DNA from: Ensifer adhaerens
GTDB lineage: Bacteria > Pseudomonadota > Alphaproteobacteria > Rhizobiales > Rhizobiaceae
Assembly (NCBI RefSeq): GCF_028993555.1
Contig: NZ_CP118611.1
Location: 248,001 to 312,000, forward strand
Reading direction: 5' to 3'
DNA: 64,000 bases
Shown here: positions 17,864 to 27,783 of the stretch, piece by piece
Layout: every line of letters begins with the position of its first letter
How positions within the stretch are numbered: the first letter of the stretch is position 1
Notes under the pieces: model-generated
Told to the model about the DNA's origin: nothing
Seen by the model: the letters and a program-made list of their open reading frames with translations, nothing else
The model's database searches: none
Made by a program: the position numbers and the translations under genes

Positions 17864-17878
17864 CCGGCGCAGCCGACG

Positions 17879-18088
17879 GCCGGCCTCAAGCTCCACATGT
17901 CGCGCCGGCAATGCGGCTTGCCAGTAGCGCACATTTTGGGCTTCAAACCAGCAGTCGCCGGTCCGCTGGGTGATCAGGGTCGGAACGCGGATCGCCGGAC
18001 GGATGTCGCACGCATCGATTTCAATGCTCCACTGCCCCGCAGACGTCTGGTCACCTGCCCAGATTTGCATTACCAACAAGGCGTCAAA
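17879..18088 (-). pseudogene. alpha/beta-hydrolase C-terminal fragment
   Basis: About 70 codons on the - strand resemble the C-terminal part of alpha/beta-hydrolases often fused to class III cyclases: A-G-D, E-I-D-A-C-D-I-R-P-A-I-R-V-P-T-L, R-T-G-D (the Asp-turn) and a later H-V-E-L-E-A-G. There is no nucleophile elbow, no catalytic His region and no start. The frame then runs into antisense of the PhoD remnant, so this is a gene fragment left by rearrangement. Moderate certainty, because only one segment is recognisable. Confidence 0.5.
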
Positions 18089-18105
18089 CGTTCGCGCGGT
18101 ATGCC

Positions 18106-18996
18106 ATGGATCGTCTTGATGCAATGAAGGTATTCCTTGCCGTGGTCGACGCCGGCAGCTTGTCGGCCGGCAGCAAGTCTCTCAATGCCCCGCTACCAAG
18201 CGTAAGCCGCAAAGTCGCCGATCTCGAGCGGCGCCTTGGGGCAAACCTCATCATTCGCACAAGCAGGAACCTGCAACTCACCGACGCAGGGCGCGAGTAC
18301 GCGGAAGCCGCCCGCAAAATCATGAGGGATATCGAAGAAGCCGAACGCCGCGCCTCCGGTGAATACCAGTCACCTCGCGGAACGTTGACGATCACGATGC
18401 CGATCGACTACGGATACCGCTATGTCCTTCCGGTCGCCCTGAGCTTTCTGGAGGAGTACCCCGAAGTATCATTGAACCTTCTGTCACTTGATCGCAGCAT
18501 TCACCTTGTCGACGAAGGGGTCGATGTCGCGATCCGGCTTGGTGATCTCGTTGACAGTTCCCTCTATGCCGTGAAGGCTGGCGAGTTTCGTCTACTGACC
18601 TGCGCCAGCCCGGCCTATCTGGATCGCCACGGAGTTCCCGCGCATCCCAGTGAGCTTGCGAAGCATGATGGGATCATTTTTGACAAGCAAACGTTCTTCT
18701 GGACATTCAACGTGGACGGCAAGGCTGTGGAGGCCATTCCGCGCAATCGACTCCAGGTCAACACAGCGGCCAACTGTGTCGCCGCAGCGCTGAGAGGCGC
18801 AGGCGTCGCACGTCTTTTCGATTACCAGGTGCCAGACGAGCTGTCCTCGGGTGCTCTCGTGCCGATCCTCAGCGAGTTCGGCGGCGATTCCCATCCGATC
18901 CACATCGTCTATCCGCGCCAGGGACTTCTTGCGTTGAAGGTGCGGTCGTTCATAGATTGGGCCTTACCGCGGCTGAGAGCGAATACGAGAAGCTAG
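18106..18996 (+). CDS. LysR-family transcriptional regulator, copy 1 of a paralogous pair
   Basis: A 296-residue LysR regulator with an N-terminal winged helix (M-D-R-L-D-A-M-K-V-F-L start, S-V-S-R-K-V-A-D-L-E recognition helix) and an effector domain. By eye roughly three quarters of residues match the regulator at 28155-29057, including A-S-G-E-Y-Q, V-S-L-N-L-L-S-L-D-R and T-F-F-W-T-F. Both belong to the CrgA/DsdC-like small-effector group. It precedes hydrolase debris, a decayed SDR and an exported epoxide hydrolase, and probably controls the last. Confidence 0.93.
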   Translation: MDRLDAMKVFLAVVDAGSLSAGSKSLNAPLPSVSRKVADLERRLGANLIIRTSRNLQLTDAGREYAEAARKIMRDIEEAERRASGEYQSPRGTLTITMPIDYGYRYVLPVALSFLEEYPEVSLNLLSLDRSIHLVDEGVDVAIRLGDLVDSSLYAVKAGEFRLLTCASPAYLDRHGVPAHPSELAKHDGIIFDKQTFFWTFNVDGKAVEAIPRNRLQVNTAANCVAAALRGAGVARLFDYQVPDELSSGALVPILSEFGGDSHPIHIVYPRQGLLALKVRSFIDWALPRLRANTRS

Positions 18997-19042
18997 GGCA
19001 GCGACTTTGTTGACGCAGATGCCTCTTCGCTCCCAGTTACCT

Positions 19043-19190
19043 TCACAGGCCCTTGAGCCTACTCCGGTCTGTCTCCCGATAGCCTCCCTCACGCGTGAAC
19101 TTGGAATTGTGGCGGGCGAAAGCGTCCGCCCACGTGATATCGCCGGAACCGACTGGAACTCCTTGCATGTCGGGCGGACGTCCGAACTGT
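19043..19190 (-). pseudogene. remnant of an alpha/beta-hydrolase homologous to the gene at 29054-29989
   Basis: Within the 331-bp gap between LysR copy 1 and the SDR gene, the - strand reads W-A-D-A-F-A-R-H-N-S-K-F-T-R then E-T-D-R-S-R-L-K-G-L before a stop. The intact gene of module 2 has S-V-D-A-F-A-S-Y-Y-S-H-F-T-R and I-T-K-L-K-I-P at the same place. At DNA level the + strand ccagttaccttcacagg (from ~19034) lines up with ccagattaccttcacaggg near 29210. The nucleophile region and both ends are lost. Orientation and position relative to LysR match module 2. Confidence 0.65.
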
Positions 19191-19327
19191 GGTTGCCTGT
19201 GCTGTCCGGCGAAACTCGAGGCTTCTCCGCGGTCAGGCGTAAGCGGAGGTGAGAGGGAGCCTCTCGACTTTGGCAAGTCCCGTACTGCGTGAGAACGAAA
19301 TAGACCGGTTGCGAAAGGACAAAAACC

Positions 19328-20158
19328 ATGGCGCAACCCAATCCCAAAGCTCTTGTCACCTGCGCGTCCTGCGCCATCGGAATGCTCTATGCGGACCGGT
19401 TCGCACGACGAGGATACAATGTCGCCTTGCTCGCTGGTCGAGCAGAGCGCCCCACCGCTCTTGCGCGAATGCTGCGGGCAGAAACCGCTGTCGAGATCGA
19501 GGTTCTCCCGGGCGATCTGTCCAAAGGCCGTTGCCTCGATAGGATCGAAGCGCGGATCTTTGCTGAGGGCTTTGACGTTGTCGTGAACAATCTCGCCCTT
19601 CCTCCGGGCCGAGCATTGACCGAAGAGCGGTCGATGGATCTCGACCGTTTGCTCGGAACCAATGTGAGAGCATATGCGCGCATTTCGGCGGCTGCTGTTC
19701 GCAGCATGGCGTCGCGCCGAAAAGGCGCAATCATCAACGTGACGTCCGCCGTCGGTCTGGCCCCTGAAATCTCCGGTGGCGTGGATGGTGCGGCCAGAGC
19801 GTTTGCGATGGCCCTGACCCGCACGATGCAAGACGAGGTGTCAGCATCGGGGGTCTACGTCCAACTCGTCCTTACTGCTGCGACCCGTACTGACGTGTGG
19901 CCCTTTCCCGATCCGGGGCCGGAAATCTTTCCCGGCATGATGACAGCAAACGACCTGGTAGATGCGGCCCTGGTCGGTTTCGACCGTCGGGAGCCAGTCA
20001 CCATGCCTTCACTGGCACGCTCCCGTCATTGGATGGACTACGAGAACGCCCGAACCACCCTCCTGGCTGAATTGGTGAACAGCGAACCCGCGCATCGCTA
20101 TCGGCGCGCAAACGGAACCAACACATCGAAACGAGAGGAAGGCTCTTATTTTCCCTGA
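19328..20158 (+). CDS. SDR-fold protein with altered catalytic residues
   Basis: A 276-residue protein of the short-chain dehydrogenase fold, closest to quinone-oxidoreductase-like SDRs that carry R-L-A-R-R-G-Y. Key motifs are changed. The glycine motif T-G-A-S-S-G-I-G reads T-C-A-S-C-A-I-G; N-N-A-G reads N-N-L-A; the active-site Y-x-x-x-K reads D-G-A-A-R, so both the catalytic Tyr and Lys are replaced. The frame is still open. It is either a recently silenced enzyme or a non-catalytic SDR-like protein. The 3' end of a related gene survives upstream of the VOC gene in module 2. A promoter-like conserved block follows the stop. Confidence 0.8.
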   Translation: MAQPNPKALVTCASCAIGMLYADRFARRGYNVALLAGRAERPTALARMLRAETAVEIEVLPGDLSKGRCLDRIEARIFAEGFDVVVNNLALPPGRALTEERSMDLDRLLGTNVRAYARISAAAVRSMASRRKGAIINVTSAVGLAPEISGGVDGAARAFAMALTRTMQDEVSASGVYVQLVLTAATRTDVWPFPDPGPEIFPGMMTANDLVDAALVGFDRREPVTMPSLARSRHWMDYENARTTLLAELVNSEPAHRYRRANGTNTSKREEGSYFP

Positions 20159-20206
20159 GTACCGAGCGTTCATCCTCGAACTTAGATTTCCCCCATTCGC
20201 GGACCG
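20133..20206 (+). repeat. conserved block upstream of epoxide hydrolase 1 (copy 1)
   Basis: 74 bp that align with 30206-30280. They share gagagga-ggctct, ttt, ctgagtaccg (20155-20164), then after an identical 16-nt spacer c-tagattt (20181-20189), cattc (20194-20198) and cgga-cg. The 5' third is the SDR 3' coding end. The rest is non-coding and lies in the 122-bp gap before the epoxide hydrolase, so it may hold its promoter or LysR operator. Confidence 0.65.
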
Positions 20207-20280
20207 AGAAACTCTCGACAGAGATTGGCCCGCATCCACGCGAGCAGGAGGCCGGCGCCTCGCTGCCATAGCAAAGAGGA

Positions 20281-21603
20281 ATGGGTTACATGACCGATAT
20301 TCTGAATCAACCACCTGGTGCCAGGAGGAAGAGTGCATCTCTTCGATATCTTCTCGCAGCCGTCGCCATGGTCGGATCAGCGACCATGTTGCCGGTGCAA
20401 GCCAGCGCGGCGAACCTGTCAATCCGGCCTTTCAAGTACACCGCATCCGAGGTGCAACTCGGGCAACTCCGGGAACGCATCCGCGACACGCGTTGGCCTG
20501 AGAAGGAAACGGTGGGAGACAGTTCGCAAGGCGTGCAACTTTCGAAAATCCGGGAACTCGCCCGCTACTGGGCGACGGACTACGACTGGCACAAGGTCGA
20601 GGCGAAGCTCAACTCTTACCCGCAGTTCACGACCGAAATCGACGGGCTGGACATTCATTTCATCCATGTCCGCTCCAAGCATAAAGACGCGCTACCGCTG
20701 ATCGTGACGCATGGTTGGCCGGGTTCGGTCATCGAGCAGTTGAAGATCATCGACCCGCTCGTCAATCCCACGGCATATGGCGGCAAAGCCTCTGATGCCT
20801 TCGACGTGGTGATCCCGTCGATGCCGGGCTATGGCTTCTCCGGAAAGCCGACAGTAACCGGATGGGGGCCAGAACATATGGCCCGCGCCTGGGACGTCTT
20901 GATGAAGCGTCTCGGCTATCAGAACTATGTGGCCCAGGGCGGTGATTGGGGCGCATTCGTCGTGGATCAGATGGGGCTGCAGGCACCAAAAGGCCTGAAG
21001 GCCATTCACACCAACATGCCCGCAACCGTTCCGGAAGATGTCGACAGGGCTCTTCAGACAGGTTCACCGGCTCCGGCGAAACTCTCGGCAGAAGAAACCA
21101 AGGCGTACCAGCAGTTGGTTCGGACGTTCAAACAGGTCGACTATGCCCGTCTTATGGCTTCACGTCCGCAAACCCTCTACGGCATCGCAGACTCTCCCGT
21201 CGGCCTCGCCTCGTGGCTGCTCGACCATAATGACGCCGGCGGGCAGCCGGCCGCGGCGATCGACGAAGCTCTCACTCGAACGACGAGCGCAACGGGCGAA
21301 CTCACGCGGGACGAGATACTCGACAACATCACGCTCTATTGGCTAACGAACACCGGTGTGTCTGCCTCGCGCCTCTATTGGGAGTACAAAGGCGGCTTCT
21401 TCAACACCAAAGGTGTGAACATCCCCGTTGCCGTCAGTGTCTTTCCCGGCGAGCAGTATGAAGCACCGCGGACCTGGACGGAACAGGCGTACCCGAAGCT
21501 GATCTACTACAACAAGGTGGAGAAAGGCGGCCATTTCGCCGCATGGGAGCAGCCGCAACTGTTCGTGACCGAGCTCCGGAACGCATTCCGGTCAGTGCGG
21601 TAG
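20281..21603 (+). CDS. exported EHN-type epoxide hydrolase, copy 1
   Basis: A 440-residue epoxide hydrolase of the microsomal/EHN type. The N-terminal EHN domain (~residues 46-160) starts I-R-P-F-K and has T-R-W-P. The hydrolase core shows oxyanion motif H-G-W-P-G (His144), nucleophile Asp222 in Q-G-G-D-W-G-A, ring-opening Tyr in Y-W-L-T-N-T-G, and catalytic His418 in K-G-G-H-F-A-A-W-E. A Sec-like signal peptide (basic start, hydrophobic stretch ~22-35, then A-S-A-A) indicates export. It converts epoxides to diols. Start is ATG 20281, or ATG 20290 in the same frame. A paralog lies at 30898-32208. Confidence 0.93.
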   Translation: MGYMTDILNQPPGARRKSASLRYLLAAVAMVGSATMLPVQASAANLSIRPFKYTASEVQLGQLRERIRDTRWPEKETVGDSSQGVQLSKIRELARYWATDYDWHKVEAKLNSYPQFTTEIDGLDIHFIHVRSKHKDALPLIVTHGWPGSVIEQLKIIDPLVNPTAYGGKASDAFDVVIPSMPGYGFSGKPTVTGWGPEHMARAWDVLMKRLGYQNYVAQGGDWGAFVVDQMGLQAPKGLKAIHTNMPATVPEDVDRALQTGSPAPAKLSAEETKAYQQLVRTFKQVDYARLMASRPQTLYGIADSPVGLASWLLDHNDAGGQPAAAIDEALTRTTSATGELTRDEILDNITLYWLTNTGVSASRLYWEYKGGFFNTKGVNIPVAVSVFPGEQYEAPRTWTEQAYPKLIYYNKVEKGGHFAAWEQPQLFVTELRNAFRSVR

Positions 21604-21708
21604 CACCAACACACGACATCCTAGCATATCGACAGCGGGGCGGGTGACTTCACCCGTCCCGTTCGAACCGGAACGTCGGTGTGCAGTGCATGTACCCATA
21701 CCGGGGGC

Positions 21709-22185
21709 TCAAACGTTAAGCCAGGCGAGGAGCGCGAGAAGAACAAGTCCGATACCAGCGACGCGGAACCAATGGCTGTGGACAATTTGCGTCACGAGAC
21801 TAGGCGAGCCAGGTCCTCCGGAGATGTAGCTTTTGGTTACATCGCCATTGACGTAGACGATGTCCGCATCGTCCCAGCCGTAGCCGGCCGAAGTCATCGA
21901 TGACCACTTTCGCTGTCGCCTAAACTCCTCTATCCACCACAAGCTGCGTTCTTGCACCGCCTTGAGAGCTTCGTCTTTCACATTCGGCGTTTCGATGATC
22001 CTGACCGCCGTCAGCTCTGTCGCTTTCAGAACTTTCTGCTGGACAAAGATCTTCCCGCCGGTGCGATAAGGCTTGAGAAATTGCCTTTTGAGCTGCTTCT
22101 CACTCAGGTCCCCGAACAGAAAGATCGGTTCCTTGCCACTCTGCGTGGTCCAAACGACGACGTGGAAATATTGCTGTTGCTTCAT
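21709..22185 (-). CDS. hypothetical C-terminally membrane-anchored protein
   Basis: About 158 residues if started at the ATG at 22185 (M-K-Q-Q-Q-Y-F-H-V-V-V); an upstream TTG at 22281 would extend it and overlap the next gene's stop. The soluble part has alternating charged segments with no family I recognise. The last ~20 residues form one hydrophobic helix (V-A-G-I-G-L-V-L-L-A-L-L-A-W-L), so the domain probably faces the cytosol with a tail anchor. The gene ends 105 bp from the epoxide hydrolase stop, tail to tail. Confidence 0.6.
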   Translation of the reverse strand: MKQQQYFHVVVWTTQSGKEPIFLFGDLSEKQLKRQFLKPYRTGGKIFVQQKVLKATELTAVRIIETPNVKDEALKAVQERSLWWIEEFRRQRKWSSMTSAGYGWDDADIVYVNGDVTKSYISGGPGSPSLVTQIVHSHWFRVAGIGLVLLALLAWLNV

Positions 22186-22277
22186 CGTCTGCCTGTAGCG
22201 TTCGAGGGTGCGAAGCAACATTGCGAAGGGAGGCAGTGTCCGATCGCCTGGAAAGTCACAGGCCGGGAGGCGGTCAC

Positions 22278-22598
22278 TCAAGTGACAAGGCGAGGACTGA
22301 TATTGGTGAGCAATCTCACGACCTTGTCTTCGATCGCCTGACAGTCGTTTTCGCTTCGGGCGATCAGAGGTTCGCCTGAAATCGCGTGTTCTCGGAGTTC
22401 GTCCCGGGTGATCACCGCGATGCCATACGCTTCCAACAGGGTACTCAGCGAAAGGAACCTAAGCTCTGCAAGCTGTTGCCGATGCCTCGGCAGTCGCATC
22501 ATGAGGCGTGCCCGTCCGATCTTCTCGAAATCCATCGCTTTTGCCTTCAGGTCACGCCTGAATGCAAGTCTCCTCCACAATCCATTGTGTAGCAACAT
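22278..22598 (-). CDS. hypothetical small protein
   Basis: A possible 106-residue basic, mostly helical protein (R-L-P-R-H-R-Q-Q-L-A-E-L then L-L-E-A-Y-G-I-A-V-I). I recognise no family. Its TGA overlaps a TTG in the frame of the next gene (22278-22281), which would suit translational coupling. An internal ATG at 22535 is an equally possible start. It may be real because no other frame explains this stretch, but support is thin. Confidence 0.35.
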   Translation of the reverse strand: MLLHNGLWRRLAFRRDLKAKAMDFEKIGRARLMMRLPRHRQQLAELRFLSLSTLLEAYGIAVITRDELREHAISGEPLIARSENDCQAIEDKVVRLLTNISPRLVT

Positions 22599-22711
22599 GA
22601 AATGACCGCCCAGGCCCCGCAGCGGCGATTGATCGCGCTTGTGTGTCTCGTACCAGGTTCGGCGGCGATGGTGCCTTCGGAGCCGAACGCGTCATCACAA
22701 CCGGCAAGCCG

Positions 22712-24454
22712 TCATTCCGGCAATCCTGCCTTGCGATAGCCTTCGATGAAGCGCTGGACTGTCTCTGGATCGCGGGCGGGTTGTGCTGCGGCCCAGTGCG
22801 AGATCGTGAACTTCGGGGTCATCGCCATGAAAAGAGCGGCCTCACGCATCGCCTCGTCTTTGCGTCCGAGTTGGGCGAGGCTAGCCGCCAATATGCGGCG
22901 CGAGGGGCTGCGGTAGATCGCCTCCATACGCAGAATCTTGACGGCTTCTTCATATTGGCAGGCTGCGTAGTGCGCGAACCCGAGTTGCCAGTAATACCAT
23001 CCGGCCGGATGTGGGTTCAGTCGAAGCGCCCTTTGGATCAGTTCGATTGCTTCCGATGCACGACCTGCGAACGCGACAATCTCCGAACGAATGGCCAGGG
23101 CATCCGCATTGTTTGGTTCTAGCGTGAAGGCGGCTGCGAACTCTTCATCGGACTCGGGCCAGCGTTTTTCATAGGCCAACAGATATCCGATAAACCAATG
23201 ACTGGCAGCGTCGCCATCGTCCAATGCTACTGCCTTGCGGGCCAGTTCAAGGGCGCGTAATCGGTTCTCTCCGGTTGGTTCGATGCTCTGTGCCCACAAT
23301 TGCCAGTAAACAAAAGCCAGCCAGCGAAATGCCTCTGCATATTCCGGGTCGATGGACACCGCTTGGTTCAAGAGTATCTCGGCCTCGCGAAGCGCTTCTG
23401 GGGAACTGTTGAACGCTGAGATCAGACTTCGCCCGCGAACGCAAAGGTCATAAGTTTCCAGGCTCTTCGGACGGTTGCGTGATGGTGATTGCGCCAAACG
23501 TCCAACAAGGGCCTCGACGATCTTGTCTGTTATCTCGTCCTGTACACTGAAAATGTCTTCGAGATTTCGCTCAAAGCGCTCGGCCCAGAGGTGATCTCCG
23601 CCAACAGCGTCGATGAGTTGAACGTTGATACGCACGCGGCCGGCGGCGCGGCGCGCACTGCCCTCCACGAGGTAGCGGACGCCCAGCTCATGCGCGATCA
23701 ATCGGACGTCGAGCGACTTCCCCTTGTAGGCGAAGGATGAATGGCGCGCGATGACAAACAGGCCGGCATTCCTTGAAAGGTCGGTAATAAGGTCTTCGGT
23801 CAATCCGTCGGCGAAAACGTCGTATTCGGCTTCCCCACTCAGGTTGGTGAACGGCAACACCGCGATGGACGGCCTGGCAGGCAGAGACAGCCCCGGCTTT
23901 TCTGCGTGATCCTTCGCGGCTGCCGGCTCGGAGAGTACGCGGTAGACATGGACCTCGTCGGCGATGTTCTTCAGGGATTTCGACCCGAGGTCAGCGAAGT
24001 CCAGCGTGAGCTTCCGCTTGACTTGGTCGCGGATGCCCCCCGACACATAGATGGCGCCGGGCTCGGCGAGGCCTTGTAGCCGTGCGGCGATGTTGATGCC
24101 GTCGCCATAGAGGTCACTGCCGTCTACGACAACATCGCCAAGATTGATCCCGATGCGCAGGACGATGTGTCGCGCCTCTGGCAGCGAAGCGTTTGCAACC
24201 GCCATGCGCCGTTGTAACTCGATCGCCCCTGACAGGGCGTTGACCGCACTCGTGAACTCAACGAGAACCCCGTCGCCCATCACTTTGACAATGCGGCCGC
24301 CATGTGCGCGCACGACGGGCTGGAGAATTGTCGCCCGGCGCTCCTTCAGCACGGCCAGCGTCGCAACTTCGTCCATCTCCATCAAACGCGAATAACCAAC
24401 CACGTCGGCGACGACGATAGCTGCAAGACGGCGCTTGACCTGTTCTTCGGCCAT
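22712..24454 (-). CDS. class III adenylate/guanylate cyclase with TolB-like and TPR domains
   Basis: A 580-residue multidomain protein common in rhizobia. Residues ~8-180 form a class III nucleotide cyclase: metal Asp in V-V-A-D-V-V-G-Y-S-R, G-D-G-V-L-V-E-F, G-I-N-L-G-D-V-V, and N-I-A-A-R-L-Q near the transition-state residues. A linker leads to a TolB-N-like segment (~200-300: S-I-A-V-L-P-F-T-N-L-S-G, D-G-L-T-E-D-L-I-T-D-L). The rest is tetratricopeptide repeats (~340-560) for protein contacts. No membrane helix is seen. It probably makes cAMP in response to a bound partner. An unlinked single gene; function in this locus is unknown. Confidence 0.92.
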   Translation of the reverse strand: MAEEQVKRRLAAIVVADVVGYSRLMEMDEVATLAVLKERRATILQPVVRAHGGRIVKVMGDGVLVEFTSAVNALSGAIELQRRMAVANASLPEARHIVLRIGINLGDVVVDGSDLYGDGINIAARLQGLAEPGAIYVSGGIRDQVKRKLTLDFADLGSKSLKNIADEVHVYRVLSEPAAAKDHAEKPGLSLPARPSIAVLPFTNLSGEAEYDVFADGLTEDLITDLSRNAGLFVIARHSSFAYKGKSLDVRLIAHELGVRYLVEGSARRAAGRVRINVQLIDAVGGDHLWAERFERNLEDIFSVQDEITDKIVEALVGRLAQSPSRNRPKSLETYDLCVRGRSLISAFNSSPEALREAEILLNQAVSIDPEYAEAFRWLAFVYWQLWAQSIEPTGENRLRALELARKAVALDDGDAASHWFIGYLLAYEKRWPESDEEFAAAFTLEPNNADALAIRSEIVAFAGRASEAIELIQRALRLNPHPAGWYYWQLGFAHYAACQYEEAVKILRMEAIYRSPSRRILAASLAQLGRKDEAMREAALFMAMTPKFTISHWAAAQPARDPETVQRFIEGYRKAGLPE

Positions 24455-24694
24455 TTGGGCATCTACCCGAAGGTGGCAACGATTCTATGATATTTGCGCC
24501 TTGGGTCGAAGTCCAACAGCCGATTCCGAATGGAGTTCCGACGACTACGGGTGCACATCGCACGCCTTGTCGAAGACGCGATTTCGATGCCCGTGCAGAT
24601 CGGCGTCGCGAGCGTCGCGCCGCCGCGCAACTTTGCGTCTGGCGGCTCAGCCCCTTGACCGGCATGAGCAACGGTTATCGCTTTGATTCAGCAT

Positions 24695-25048
24695 TCAGTT
24701 CCGCCCATTGGCAGGGATGTGCAGCGAGGCCCCCGCCTTTTCGGCCGCTGCCCGCAGATGCTTGTCTCTGGTCCACAACGCCGCTTGGTGATCAAGGAGA
24801 ACCGAGGCCAGCAAGTGAGCGTCGGTTGAGCCAATGCGCATACTAAAAACGGCGTGGCGCCCCATCATCAACATGACTTCGGTGTCGTTGGTGACGAATT
24901 TTACGCCTCCTGATGCGCCCGTCGTAGGATGTGCGTAGGCGATACGGGGACCACGGGTTCGAACCTGGTCAATAGCATGAAGTGGCCGTTCGATCCCGTG
25001 CAAGGCGCAAGGTGCCCCCGACATTTGCGACAAGGGAGTTCTCGTCAA
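24695..25048 (-). pseudogene. PIN-domain (VapC-like) C-terminal fragment
   Basis: The last ~65 residues match the C-terminal half of VapC-type PIN ribonucleases: D-T-E-V-M-L-M-M-G-R-H, then I-G-S-T-D-A-H-L-L-A-S with a metal-binding Asp, and L-W-T-R-D-K-H-L. The N-terminal half with the first catalytic Asp is not in this frame; the first ~45 residues look random. No antitoxin gene is next to it. I therefore call a toxin-gene remnant, though a frameshift could hide a longer gene. Confidence 0.5.
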
Positions 25049-26034
25049 CCAGCGTCCGCCGGAATATCAGCAAACCTGAGCAGAGCCTCGCTCTGTTGTC
25101 TGTGATCGCGATGAAAGATTCGAATGGCCAAAACCACGCCGACGATCAGGACTCCAACGCCGGCAGCTTCCACTCCTGTCGGCCACCGCGTGTGTACAAC
25201 AAGTCCGCCGATAACGCCGAAGGCCGTCTCGGAGACGATCAGTTGCGCCGTCAACGCCACAGGCAAGCGTCGAGACGCGACATTCCAGGCCCACACCCCG
25301 GCAACCGTCGCCATCAGCGAAAGGGATGCTCCCCAAAGATAAAGGGAGCCTGCGGAACTCCATCCGAAGCCGAGTGTCGGAAGCTGGAAAAGCCCGAGTG
25401 CCCCGCCGATCGGAAAGAAGAGGAGCATTTCAACGCCACCGCTAACCAGTATGAGTGCGGACCAAATCCCGAGGGGCATATCAGGCCGGTTGGCAAGCGC
25501 TGCCTGATTGGCCATGGCAAACCAGACCCAAAGTGCAACGGCCGCGAGAGCCAGCGGAATGCCGATCCAGAGCGATTGGTTCGATCCAAGGCTTTCGGTC
25601 GTAAAGGCGGCGCCGTTGACCAGGAGGAGGCCAGCCAACACCAGCCCAAGGGGTAACATCAGAAGGTGCCAGCGCATGGACCCCTGACGCCGATTGCCGA
25701 GGATTGCCAGGACGATCGGCACGAGGCCCAGAAAGGCAGGTGCGATCACCGGCCCGCAGAAGATGGCGGCACCAGTCACCGTGAGGAAGTAACCGACATA
25801 ACCGATGAAGGCCAGGCCTGCCGTCGCAAACCAGTTTTGGAGTGTGAGGTGTTTCAGCAGTTCCTTTTCCGAAGCCAGGACGGCGACGCCTACCATTGCC
25901 GCGACGACATGGCGGACGAGGGCGAAATCGAACGTGGAATAGTCACCGATGATAAAGGGAACGACAAAGTTGAGCGAAAAGCCGAAAGCCGCGAACAGGG
26001 CTGCAAGCACGCCGATGGTGAACTGCTTATCCAT
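25045..26034 (-). CDS. EamA/DMT-family inner-membrane transporter
   Basis: A 329-residue protein with ten hydrophobic helices arranged as two five-helix halves, as in drug/metabolite transporters of the EamA (RhaT/YdcZ-like) group. The first half opens F-G-F-S-L-N-F-V-V-P-F and the second begins near residue 155 (I-G-I-P-L-A-L-A-A-V-A-L-W-V-W). The ATG at 26034 gives a short start before helix one; the longer open frame upstream is polar and rejected. These carriers export amino acids, nucleosides or metabolites. No neighbour points to a substrate. Confidence 0.88.
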   Translation of the reverse strand: MDKQFTIGVLAALFAAFGFSLNFVVPFIIGDYSTFDFALVRHVVAAMVGVAVLASEKELLKHLTLQNWFATAGLAFIGYVGYFLTVTGAAIFCGPVIAPAFLGLVPIVLAILGNRRQGSMRWHLLMLPLGLVLAGLLLVNGAAFTTESLGSNQSLWIGIPLALAAVALWVWFAMANQAALANRPDMPLGIWSALILVSGGVEMLLFFPIGGALGLFQLPTLGFGWSSAGSLYLWGASLSLMATVAGVWAWNVASRRLPVALTAQLIVSETAFGVIGGLVVHTRWPTGVEAAGVGVLIVGVVLAIRIFHRDHRQQSEALLRFADIPADAG

Positions 26035-26884
<850 letters not shown>

Positions 26885-26943
26885 TGACCTGAGACCCTTG
26901 TTCCCTCCAGTTTTCGGGAGAGTCTTGGGTTTTCAATCTGGCC

Positions 26944-27783
26944 TCATGCGGCCTGTTTTTCCAGAGCGATTTTCATTGCGAACTCATAGGGCGTGATATT
27001 GCCCAGAGAGGAATGTGGTCGATTTCGGTTGTAGTCCTCCTTCCATTCGGTGATGTCTATCCGCGCTTGTGCCAGCGATGAGAACAGGGTTTCGTTGAGG
27101 CATTCGTCACGGAAGCTGCCATTGAAGCTTTCCACGAAACCGTTTTGCATCGGTTTGCCTGGTGCGATGTAATGCCATTCGACGCGCGTGCCTTGGCACC
27201 ACTTGAGAACGGCCATGCTCGTCATCTCCGTGCCGTTGTCGGAAACAACGATCCGTGGCTTTCCGCGCCGGGCGATGATGGCATCCAGTTCCCGTGCAAG
27301 CCGCACCCCTGAGAGCGATGTGTCGGCGACCAGCGCCAGGCATTCGCGGGTGAAGTCGTCAACGACAGCCAGGACCCGAAAGCGACGACCATCCGTGAAA
27401 GCGTCGCTGACGAAGTCGAGGCTCCAGCGCTCATTGGGACGCGACGGCAATGCCAAAGGCCGTCTCGTGCCCAAGGCACGCTTGCGACCGCCACGTTTGC
27501 GCACGGTCAGCTTCTCTTCCCGATAGAGACGCCGGAGCTTCTTCAGGTTCATGACGATCCCCTGCCGATCCAGCATGACGTGAATGCGCCGATAACCGAA
27601 ACGACGGCGCTCGGACGCCACCATCTTCATAGCTTCACGGATATGACCGTCATCGGGCCGGATGCTGCGGTATCGCACGCTCGACCGATCAATGGACAAA
27701 ACCTCGCACGCCCGACGCTGGCTCACACCATGCTTCTCGCAGACATGAGCTACAGCATCCCGCTTCACATCGGGCGTCACCAT
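26944..27783 (-). CDS. IS3-family transposase OrfB (DDE integrase domain)
   Basis: A 279-residue transposase with an N-terminal HTH_21-like helix region ([19 protein letters not shown]) and an rve integrase core. The DDE residues are Asp in W-S-L-D-F-V-S-D, Asp in V-V-S-D-N-G-T-E and Glu in G-F-V-E-S-F-N-G. The C terminus [14 protein letters not shown] is standard for the IS3 family. Its ATG overlaps the orfA end by seven bases, next to an A7 run on the coding strand. The active protein is therefore probably an OrfAB fusion made by -1 frameshifting. Confidence 0.95.
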   Translation of the reverse strand: MVTPDVKRDAVAHVCEKHGVSQRRACEVLSIDRSSVRYRSIRPDDGHIREAMKMVASERRRFGYRRIHVMLDRQGIVMNLKKLRRLYREEKLTVRKRGGRKRALGTRRPLALPSRPNERWSLDFVSDAFTDGRRFRVLAVVDDFTRECLALVADTSLSGVRLARELDAIIARRGKPRIVVSDNGTEMTSMAVLKWCQGTRVEWHYIAPGKPMQNGFVESFNGSFRDECLNETLFSSLAQARIDITEWKEDYNRNRPHSSLGNITPYEFAMKIALEKQAA

